From assembly GCA_948956705.1 (NCBI GenBank), contig CARCZS010000027.1, positions 1 to 39,963 of the forward strand: a stretch of DNA of 39,963 nt, given 5' to 3'. The notes under the pieces were generated by a model. It was not told where the DNA came from. It saw only the letters and a program-made list of their open reading frames with translations, and did no database searches. Below are positions 33,750 to 39,963 of this stretch, one piece after another; positions within the stretch are counted from its first letter, which is position 1; every line of letters starts with the position of its first letter. This DNA comes from an uncultured Phocaeicola sp. Its GTDB lineage: Bacteria; Bacteroidota; Bacteroidia; Bacteroidales; Bacteroidaceae. Both the position numbers and the translations under genes were made by a program.

Positions 33750-35219
33750 TTAAGGTTTAGGTATAGTACATGAAATCTCTGCTTTTCTGAGGAAATCATA
33801 TCCCGTCATACTTCTAATACCATAATACAGACTCCAATAAGTTTTCAAAGCTGTTATATAATTTCTCCGTGCGGTATCTTTTTCTGTAATGGCGGCATTG
33901 AGGTCTAGAATTGTCGATTTTCCTAAGATATAAAGCCGGCGTGCTACATCGTGGCGCCGGTCGGCTGTCTTGTCCGTCTTGGCGGCTACTGCTACACGGT
34001 ATGCTTGAAGATTGAATTGACGGACCATTTTACATACATTCAATTCAAAATCTTTCATTCCCTGTTCAGCCTGTGTATCTACTAAGTCTACATTGGAACG
34101 AGCTACACGAACGCGTCCTTTTCCACGACCCCAATCCAGGATAGGTAAAGAAATACCAATACTGGCATATTGTTGGTTCATGGGGTTTCGGTAAGAATCT
34201 GCAAATTTATTTCCGGTTTGAGAAAGCCCGAATTGTACATACAGGTCGGCTTTCAAACCTGCATTGGCTTTTGCAGAAGCTAATGCGCTGCGGCTTTCTA
34301 ATTGTTTGCGTTTATAAGTGTCAGGATCGGGACTGTTTTTGAATGCCAGTTGTAATGCTTTTTGTAAAGGGATTTCGAGTTGAGGAATGCTGTCTTCCGG
34401 AATGACTCGTAAATTTATTTCCCGATTAATGCCAAGGAAGGAACGGAGTGTTTGCATTTGGTCCTCTACTTCGATGCGGGCATTCATCATATTGGTTTCT
34501 TCTGTCAGTTTGTTTATTTCCAGCTGTAGCATTTCGTTTTCAGTTATGGTTCCTATATTATATCTTCCCTCGGCATACCTGTATAAAGTATCGGCAGAAG
34601 CATAGTTGTAGGCGGCTATGTCAAGATTAGTTTGTGCAGTTGCCAGGTTGAAGAAAAGAGTGCTGGTTTCTGAGGCTACAAGTTCCAATGCTTCTGCATA
34701 TGCTTTACGGGCTTCCCGGTAGCGAAGGGGTTCGATACGGTGATCCCATTTTAAAGAATTATATCCAAAAAGTTGCTGCTCGTAACCTATTACTATGGGT
34801 TGGGTGTTATACGCTGTATGATTATCTTCAAATTCATCAATGCGTTGGGTGGTACTTTTTACAAACAAGCTGCCACCGGTAAACCATATATTTTGATTTA
34901 TTTTAAGGCTGAGATCTGTGCTTAACTGGTCTTGCTGGATAAATTGATTTGTTCCATCCGGTTGGGTAATCTTGTTTATCTCCCGATTTAGGGTAGGAGA
35001 TGAAGTTAATGTGACGGAGGGAAGATAATTCGCCCGGAAAAAACGGTAGTTCCAATAAGCTGCCCGATAGGTATGACGGGCAGCTTGTGCTTCCGGTGAG
35101 TTTTCTTGTGCTATTTCAATAGCTTGTTGCAAACTCAATGTTATTGATTCTTCTTGTTGTGCTGTGGCTGTTTCCGGGCGAAGCAGAAGAGAAAGTGCTA
35201 TAATACAATATAGTTTCAT
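33750..35219 (-). CDS. TolC family outer membrane efflux protein
   Basis: The product has 489 residues. A signal peptide (MKLYCIIALSLLL, cleavage probably after TATA at about residue 20) is followed by two outer-membrane-efflux repeats rich in long coiled-coil helices: SLQQAIEIAQENSPEAQAA in the first and LQKALQLAFKNSPD in the second. No lipobox cysteine. It forms the outer-membrane duct of the exporter. It lies 49 bp after the Sel1 gene and 83 bp before the adaptor gene. Confidence 0.92.
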   Translation of the reverse strand: MKLYCIIALSLLLRPETATAQQEESITLSLQQAIEIAQENSPEAQAARHTYRAAYWNYRFFRANYLPSVTLTSSPTLNREINKITQPDGTNQFIQQDQLSTDLSLKINQNIWFTGGSLFVKSTTQRIDEFEDNHTAYNTQPIVIGYEQQLFGYNSLKWDHRIEPLRYREARKAYAEALELVASETSTLFFNLATAQTNLDIAAYNYASADTLYRYAEGRYNIGTITENEMLQLEINKLTEETNMMNARIEVEDQMQTLRSFLGINREINLRVIPEDSIPQLEIPLQKALQLAFKNSPDPDTYKRKQLESRSALASAKANAGLKADLYVQFGLSQTGNKFADSYRNPMNQQYASIGISLPILDWGRGKGRVRVARSNVDLVDTQAEQGMKDFELNVCKMVRQFNLQAYRVAVAAKTDKTADRRHDVARRLYILGKSTILDLNAAITEKDTARRNYITALKTYWSLYYGIRSMTGYDFLRKAEISCTIPKP

Positions 35220-35268
35220 GTTCGTTTTTTTTTATGTCTTTATACCTATTAGTACTTTTGGCTTATAG

Positions 35269-36192
35269 TTAGGTGAACAGGAGTGGGTCTTCGGTGTCTT
35301 CTTTGGATAAGTCGCTTTTTATTTTGGTTAATGCTTCCTTTGCTTTTTCATGACCGTTGTCTATAGCTTTTTGGAACCAGAACCGGGCTTGTTGTAAGTC
35401 TTTTTTTACACCTTTACCCCACTGATACATGCGGCCCAGGTTGTATTGTGCAGGAGCATTCCCCTGTAAAGCAGCTTTGGTCAGCCACTCAGCTCCTTTA
35501 GCAAAGTCTTTTTCCATTCCTTCGCCATAACAATACATATTTCCTATATTATATTGAGCTATCGGATTATTCTTATCTGCTGCTTTTTTAAACCAAAAAT
35601 AAGCTTCTTCAAAGTCTTTGGGAACCCCAAGTCCGTTTTTATATAAATAACCGATATTGTTCATGGCGTCCGTATTACCATGAGCTACAGAACGTAGGTA
35701 CCAAGTCATAGCAATGTAACAATCCTTACGTACTCCCCAACCGTTTTTATAAAGGCTTCCCATGCCAATTTGAGCTTCTGGATTTCCTTGAGTGGCAGCT
35801 CTGTTCAACCATTTGAAAGCTTGGCTGTAATCCTTAGTGACTCCCAAACCATATGTGTACATAAAACCTATATTGTTTTCAGCATACGTGTTTCCGCCCG
35901 CTGCCGATTGATGAAAAAGTTTCAAAGCCTTATCATAATCAATTTCACCTCCTAAGCCTTTTAAATACATATCGCCTGTCAGATATTGGGCATGATGGGC
36001 CGTATCAATGTGAGCTATCTTTTCTAATAACTCGCGTGCTTTTTCATATTGTCGATTAACATAGTGAGTTTGTGCTTCTTCCCACAATTGATGGCAGTCA
36101 CCTATATAAAGCATATAGATCTTATTGCCGAATAGAGTTACTATGCTTGCTATAAGGCATAAATTGATAGCTATTACTGATTTTTTTTTCAT
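35269..36192 (-). CDS. Sel1-repeat protein, first gene of the transporter operon
   Basis: The product has 307 residues. A basic start and hydrophobic stretch (about 6-28) form a signal sequence or anchor, placing the rest in the periplasm. Six Sel1-type repeats of 36 residues follow (about 65-285), each with a pattern like A.YN.G.MY..G.GV.KD...A..W..KAA..GN. Sel1 repeats serve protein binding. It sits 18 bp after the likely start of the sigma-54-dependent transcript, so it is probably the first gene made when the system is switched on. Its exact job is unknown; it might be an accessory or ligand-sensing part. Confidence 0.85.
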   Translation of the reverse strand: MKKKSVIAINLCLIASIVTLFGNKIYMLYIGDCHQLWEEAQTHYVNRQYEKARELLEKIAHIDTAHHAQYLTGDMYLKGLGGEIDYDKALKLFHQSAAGGNTYAENNIGFMYTYGLGVTKDYSQAFKWLNRAATQGNPEAQIGMGSLYKNGWGVRKDCYIAMTWYLRSVAHGNTDAMNNIGYLYKNGLGVPKDFEEAYFWFKKAADKNNPIAQYNIGNMYCYGEGMEKDFAKGAEWLTKAALQGNAPAQYNLGRMYQWGKGVKKDLQQARFWFQKAIDNGHEKAKEALTKIKSDLSKEDTEDPLLFT

Positions 36193-36220
36193 AACTTAAT
36201 ATATTAGTATTGTAGACTAA

Positions 36221-36235
36221 TCAAATAGCGTGCCA
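36221..36235 (-). promoter_or_regulatory. Sigma-54 (-24/-12) promoter of the transporter operon
   Basis: The minus strand reads TGGCACG (36235-36229), CTAT, TTGAT. Sigma-54 consensus is TGGCACG-N4-TTGCW, so the -24 block is exact, spacing is exact, and only the C of the -12 block differs. Transcription should start about 12 bp beyond, near 36209, leaving an 18-base leader before the Sel1 gene. The adjacent gene encodes a sigma-54 activator, which supports it strongly. Confidence 0.8.
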
Positions 36236-36289
36236 TTATCTTATCTCTTTGTTTACCAGATTTTTGTGGGATAAAAGATAATGATGTCT

Positions 36290-36328
36290 CTGTGCGGATA
36301 CGCACTATTTTTGTGCGTATCCGCACAG
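36290..36328. promoter_or_regulatory. Tandem dyad operators, probable enhancer for the NtrC-type activator
   Basis: Two 16-bp dyads are present: TGTGCGGATACGCACT (36291-36306, one mismatch) and TGTGCGTATCCGCACA (36312-36327, perfect), each TGTGCG-N4-CGCACA. Their centres are 21 bp apart, two helical turns, so two dimers would bind the same face. Together they also form one 16-bp-arm inverted repeat with a 7-base loop. They lie about 90 and 110 bp upstream of the predicted sigma-54 start and 22 bp upstream of the regulator's own -7 box. Confidence 0.8.
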
Positions 36329-36349
36329 ACAACACATTAAAAAAAACAA

Positions 36350-36357
36350 TATCTTTG
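36350..36357 (+). promoter_or_regulatory. -7 box of the regulator/kinase operon
   Basis: TATCTTTG, about 58 bp before the regulator ATG. The dyad operators end 22 bp upstream, where a -33 element would be, so autoregulation is likely. Confidence 0.5.
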
Positions 36358-36415
36358 CAAAAAAGCGGATAGAAAATCTTTTATTCGTATAACAAGATAT
36401 ATTGAGGATAAAATA

Positions 36416-37783
36416 ATGAATGCAAAAGGAAAAATATTGATTATAGATGATAATGAGGACGTGCTTTTTGCACTAAACCTTTTATTGGATCCCTACGTGG
36501 AAAAAATAAAAGTTACTACTCAACCGACTCGTATTGAGCATTTCATGACTACTTTTCAACCTGATGTTATTTTGCTTGATATGAATTTTCGTCGGGATGC
36601 TATCAGCGGGCAGGAAGGATTCGATTGTCTAGAGCAGATATTAAAGTTAGATCCGCAGGCTATTGTCTTGTTTATGACTGCTTATGCGGATACAGATAAA
36701 GCAGTACGGGCCATTAAGGCTGGAGCTATTGACTTTATTCCCAAACCTTGGGAAAAAGAAAAACTACTTGCTACGCTTTCATCGGCTATCAAACTTCGTG
36801 ATTCTCGTAAAGAGGTCAGGCAACTGAAAGAACAAGTTGTAGCATTGAGCGCGCAGGATGAAGAGATGCCTCAAATGATAGGTCACTCAGCGCCTATGCG
36901 AGAGGTTTTTGATACTATTCGGAAATTATCGGATACTGATGCTAATATTTTGATATTGGGTGAAAATGGAACCGGTAAAGATTTGGTGGCCCGTTCTCTA
37001 CGTTATTTTTCTCCTCGTCGTGAATGTCCTTTTATAACGATTGACTTGGGGAGCATACCTGAATCATTATTCGAAAGTGAATTGTTCGGCTATGAAAAAG
37101 GGGCTTTTACAGATGCCCGCAAAGCAAAGGCGGGACGTATGGAGGTGGCATCAGGAGGAACGCTTTTTTTGGATGAAATAGGGAATTTGTCATTACCTAT
37201 GCAGGCCAAATTACTAACAGCCATAGAAAAACGGCAGATTTCACGTTTGGGAGCAACGGATATAATTCCTATTGATGTTCGGTTGATAAGCGCAACAAAT
37301 GTAAATATCCGAGAATTGGTGGAGGAGGGTAATTTCCGTCAAGACCTGTTGTATCGTATCAATACGATTGAGATTACTATTCCTCCATTGCGGGAAAGGG
37401 GAGAGGATGTTCTCTTACTGGCTGATTATTTCTTACAAAGGTATACTCATAAATATAAGAAAGAGATAAACGGACTGAGCCGCGAAGCCAAGCAGAAACT
37501 CATGCGTTACCATTGGCCGGGTAATGTCCGCGAATTGCAGCATGCCATAGAACGGGCAATTATTCTTTCGGACTCGCCATTGTTAAAGCCTGCAAATTTC
37601 ATGTTGCAGCCACAACCCGAGAAGAGGGTGAATACGGATGAGATACTGAACTTGGAACAATTAGAACGCAATGCCATAGAACGTGCTATGAAACGCAGCG
37701 AAGGGAACTTGAGTCGTGCAGCGGAATATTTGGGGATTACCCGTTACGCTCTTTATCGGAAACTTGAAAAATTAGGGTTATGA
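36416..37783 (+). CDS. Sigma-54-dependent response regulator (NtrC family)
   Basis: The product has 455 residues and three domains. The receiver (about 5-125) has the acidic pair DD at 11-12, phosphoacceptor Asp55 and Lys110. The AAA+ domain (about 143-375) has Walker A GENGTGKD (172-179), Walker B GGTLFLDEIG (237-246) and the sigma-54 contact loop GAFTDA (219-224) instead of GAFTGA. The C-terminal Fis-type helix-turn-helix is NLSRAAEYLGITRYALYRKL (about 431-450). It should bind the dyads at 36290-36328 and activate the divergent transporter operon. It overlaps the kinase gene by 4 bp. Confidence 0.93.
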   Translation: MNAKGKILIIDDNEDVLFALNLLLDPYVEKIKVTTQPTRIEHFMTTFQPDVILLDMNFRRDAISGQEGFDCLEQILKLDPQAIVLFMTAYADTDKAVRAIKAGAIDFIPKPWEKEKLLATLSSAIKLRDSRKEVRQLKEQVVALSAQDEEMPQMIGHSAPMREVFDTIRKLSDTDANILILGENGTGKDLVARSLRYFSPRRECPFITIDLGSIPESLFESELFGYEKGAFTDARKAKAGRMEVASGGTLFLDEIGNLSLPMQAKLLTAIEKRQISRLGATDIIPIDVRLISATNVNIRELVEEGNFRQDLLYRINTIEITIPPLRERGEDVLLLADYFLQRYTHKYKKEINGLSREAKQKLMRYHWPGNVRELQHAIERAIILSDSPLLKPANFMLQPQPEKRVNTDEILNLEQLERNAIERAMKRSEGNLSRAAEYLGITRYALYRKLEKLGL

Positions 37784-39111
37784 GTCGTTTACAAACTTTA
37801 CGGATGATAGCTTGTATGTTATTAATGGGGGTAGTAGCTATAGCTGCATATCTCTTTTATCAACATTCGCTCTATTTTTGCTTGTTTTTTTCGCTGATGA
37901 TTATGGCAGGTATTATCATTTATATCTGTCAGTGGCAGTATAAAACGACCCGTATGATATCGCGAATGATAGAAGGTATTCGTTATGCAGATTTCTCTTT
38001 GAGTTTTTCTACCCAGCACAAAACTCGTACAGAACAACGATTGGCACAAGAAATAAATAATGTTGTTGCTGAATTCCGTACTCGGTTGTCCGAGAATGAA
38101 GAGCGATATCAATATTATGAAACATTATTGAATACTGTTGACAGCAGTTTGCTGGTAGTAGATAGTCAGTGCAATATACATTGGATGAACCGGGCAGCCA
38201 TGCAGGATTTGTGCGGTTATCGTATTCATTCTGTCAGGGAATTGGCTCTGTTAAATTCTGATTTTCCTACTATTATCCTGTCATTACAGCCTGGAGAAAT
38301 TAAAACAGTACGAATACATAAAGGAGATATTATACAAGAATTGGCTGTTACGGTATCCGAATATTCCGCTCAACATGGTACGGAACTCCGGTTGGTTAAT
38401 TTAAAGAATATCCATGCTGTATTGGAGGAAAATGAGATGGAAGCATGGCAGAAGCTGATTCGTGTACTCACTCATGAAATAATGAACTCCATTGCGCCCA
38501 TTATTTCATTAAGTGAAACATTAAGTGAGCGTGCTGTACAAAATGGTATGAATGAGAGAGATTACAATATCATGTTGCAAGGGATGCAGACTATTCATAG
38601 AAGAAGTAAAGGGTTGCTGAATTTTGTGGAAAACTATCGTAAACTTTCTCGTCTGTCTGTTCCGATACTGGCTCCAGTAAATATAGGTGATTTACTGAGT
38701 GATATGAAAAAACTGTTTCCTAATAAAAACATACAATATATATATAAAGTAGAAAACCCAGAAACGACACTGATGCTGGATCGTTCACAGATAGAACAAG
38801 TATTAATCAATTTACTAAAGAATGCAGGTGAGGCTTGTGTAGAGCAAATCTATCCCGAAGTTATCATTAGCACACATTGTGATTTAGAAAAACATCTATT
38901 TTTCCTTTCTGTCTGTGATAATGGTAGTGGCATTCTTCCAGAAGTATTGGATAAAATCTTTGTTCCTTTTTTTACAACGAAGCCAACAGGTAGTGGTATA
39001 GGACTCAGTTTATGCAAACAAATTATGAATTTACATGGTGGAAGTATCTCGGCGAGTAGTGAAATCGGAAAGGGGAGTTGTTTTACACTGAAATTTCTTT
39101 GCTGCGGATAA
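37780..39111 (+). CDS. PAS-containing sensor histidine kinase
   Basis: The product has 443 residues. Two N-terminal helices (about 9-27 and 31-50) are joined by only a few residues, so there is no periplasmic sensor domain. A HAMP-like linker and a PAS domain (about 105-205) follow. The HisKA domain has the phosphorylated His232 in LTHEIMNS. The ATPase domain has an N box with Asn344 and Asn348 (LINLLKNAGEA), DNGSG (380-384) and GSGIGLSL (404-411). Translation is coupled to the regulator (ATGA overlap). Its input is likely within the membrane or through another membrane protein such as the nearby permeases. Confidence 0.93.
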   Translation: MSRLQTLRMIACMLLMGVVAIAAYLFYQHSLYFCLFFSLMIMAGIIIYICQWQYKTTRMISRMIEGIRYADFSLSFSTQHKTRTEQRLAQEINNVVAEFRTRLSENEERYQYYETLLNTVDSSLLVVDSQCNIHWMNRAAMQDLCGYRIHSVRELALLNSDFPTIILSLQPGEIKTVRIHKGDIIQELAVTVSEYSAQHGTELRLVNLKNIHAVLEENEMEAWQKLIRVLTHEIMNSIAPIISLSETLSERAVQNGMNERDYNIMLQGMQTIHRRSKGLLNFVENYRKLSRLSVPILAPVNIGDLLSDMKKLFPNKNIQYIYKVENPETTLMLDRSQIEQVLINLLKNAGEACVEQIYPEVIISTHCDLEKHLFFLSVCDNGSGILPEVLDKIFVPFFTTKPTGSGIGLSLCKQIMNLHGGSISASSEIGKGSCFTLKFLCCG

Positions 39112-39194
39112 AAAAAAGTTTTAAGATTAATGTTTTGATTTATAATTTGATAAGTAATAATGCGAAAAAAAGTAGAAAAAAATCGCTTTAAATA

Positions 39195-39225
39195 TTTGCA
39201 TATATAAAAAAAAGCCGTACCTTTG
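39195..39225 (+). promoter_or_regulatory. Consensus Bacteroides promoter of the tRNA gene
   Basis: TTTG (39195-39198), exactly 19 bp, then TACCTTTG (39218-39225). This is a full match to the -33/-7 consensus. The transcript would start near 39232. A 10-bp inverted repeat, AATCGCTTTA (39181-39190) and TAAAGCGATT (39242-39251), brackets it. Confidence 0.85.
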
Positions 39226-39270
39226 CATCGCTTTTGAGAGATAAAGCGATTGAAAAAATAAAAAAAGATT

Positions 39271-39345
39271 CGGGGTGTAGCGCAGTCCGGTTAGCGCACC
39301 TGCTTTGGGAGCAGGGGGTCGTGGGTTCGAATCCCGCTACCCCGA
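39271..39345 (+). tRNA. tRNA-Pro (anticodon TGG)
   Basis: The acceptor arms CGGGGTG (39271-39277) and TACCCCG (39338-39344) pair with one G-U. The D arm is GCGC/GCGC. The anticodon stem is CCTGC/GCAGG with loop TTTGGGA, giving anticodon TGG. The T arm is GTGGG/CCCGC with TTCGAAT. The discriminator is A at 39345. CCA is not encoded, as usual in this group. Confidence 0.97.
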
Positions 39346-39357
39346 CGGATGAGAGTC

Positions 39358-39392
39358 AAGGAGTTACGGTAAAATGTAGCTCCTTTTTTTTA
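39358..39392 (+). terminator. Terminator after tRNA-Pro
   Basis: AAGGAGTTAC (39358-39367) pairs with GTAGCTCCTT (39376-39385) with one mismatch, then continuing T residues. It lies 13 bp after the tRNA. Confidence 0.8.
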
Positions 39393-39472
39393 TTCTCCGA
39401 ATGGGGCGGTTTACCTTTGGTTTAACCAAGTGAGTTAGGGTCAGCGGATTTTCCCGGTTGGCAAGCTTTCTT

Positions 39473-39963
39473 TTAAGCGTATAGCCTAGCCAGTCTGAAC
39501 ATGAAGAATTTCAGATCAGCCACCCCTCTTAACTGGCTTCGAAAAGCTTTGATTTTAGCATTGAACGATTCCGCTGAAGCATTTGTCAATCGTTCTTCAA
39601 AATAATTTATGATGGTCGTACTATGGTTTGAAAAGGTATCAAGTACCTTGTTGAACTCCATATAGTCAAACTTTTCCACTTCATTGTACCATCTTGCGAG
39701 ATTTAGCCTTGCTTCATCGGGACCTGACTTCTTGTTGAAGATGTCTGTCAGTTTCATGCTAAGGCTGTATCCTTCCAGAAGCTTGGGGAATTTATCAAAG
39801 AGAATGGCAGCCCTGGTCTTTTGCTGTTCATTCCATTTGCTCCAGTGTTTCAGTATAATATGCTTGCTTCTGCTTACTATCTGTGGCAGGGTTTCTCCGT
39901 TCTCCATTCTTTCAGGCTCCCATTTCCCTATTCTCTCCCTTTCCGCCTTACTCTTTGCTTCTT
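39473..39963 (-). CDS. ISL3-type transposase, C-terminal part, cut by the window edge
   Basis: The frame runs open from the right edge (39961) to the TAA at 39475-39473, about 163 residues; the first in-frame ATG, at 39907, is internal. The C-terminal block (ERLTNASAESFNAKIKAFRS, then a Phe/Leu/Arg-rich end) fits the last part of the DDE domain of ISL3-family transposases, and the glutamate of NASAESFN is the likely catalytic Glu. The rest of the gene and the left end of the IS lie outside the window. The right IS end probably lies between 39437 and 39472, where GGGTCAGCGGATTTTCCC occurs; this cannot be confirmed without the other end. Confidence 0.8.
   Translation of the reverse strand, partial: EAKSKAERERIGKWEPERMENGETLPQIVSRSKHIILKHWSKWNEQQKTRAAILFDKFPKLLEGYSLSMKLTDIFNKKSGPDEARLNLARWYNEVEKFDYMEFNKVLDTFSNHSTTIINYFEERLTNASAESFNAKIKAFRSQLRGVADLKFFMFRLARLYA

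Noticed and set aside
35220..35268. Second sigma-54 promoter before the TolC-type gene
   Set aside because: No TGGC-N8-TTGC-like pair is present. The gap is short and fits one transcript from 36221-36235.
39234..39425. 63-codon frame overlapping tRNA-Pro
   Set aside because: It runs through the tRNA and its terminator.

Overview
The window looks like chromosome of a gut Bacteroidales species of the Bacteroides/Phocaeicola type. The reasons are Bacteroidetes promoters (TTTG about 19 bp before TAnnTTTG), start codons mostly without Shine-Dalgarno sequences, a serine palmitoyltransferase gene, and several Bacteroidales-type genes (HU/SPOR protein, DUF4738 lipoprotein, double-length FtsX permeases). 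The genus is inferred from gene content; no search was run.

Layout. 1-835: the cut-off end of a possible membrane-protein gene, two look-alike hairpin terminators and a small gene. 960-5859 (minus strand): HU-SPOR protein, zinc-ribbon/FHA protein, then cobU-cobT-cobS-cobC for cobalamin nucleotide-loop assembly, then a DUF1622 membrane protein. 5978-8103 (plus): UDP-glucose dehydrogenase and a lipoprotein. 8104-8814: 700 bp without a gene, holding three different repeat arrays and a terminator. 8815-11345 (minus): serB then a DEAD-box helicase. 11618-12891 (plus): a thioredoxin-fold protein without its cysteines and a HAD phosphatase. 12892-17685 (minus): lon-tgt-LptF/G permease. 17867-22093: tRNA methyltransferase, a divergent lipid kinase/serine palmitoyltransferase pair, and a DMT transporter.

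The most notable part is 22101-39111. A minus-strand operon encodes a Sel1-repeat protein, a TolC-type outer membrane protein, a membrane-fusion protein, four paralogous MacB/FtsX-type permeases and a single ATPase. Divergent from it is a two-gene system: an NtrC-type sigma-54 activator and a PAS histidine kinase whose two membrane helices are joined by almost no loop. The 223 bp between them carry a near-consensus sigma-54 promoter facing the transporter operon. About 100 bp upstream of its likely start are two 16-bp dyads spaced 21 bp apart, the expected arrangement for an activator enhancer. This suggests a self-contained, membrane-signal-responsive export system.

The window ends with tRNA-Pro(TGG) under a textbook Bacteroides promoter, a terminator, and an ISL3-type transposase cut by the right edge.
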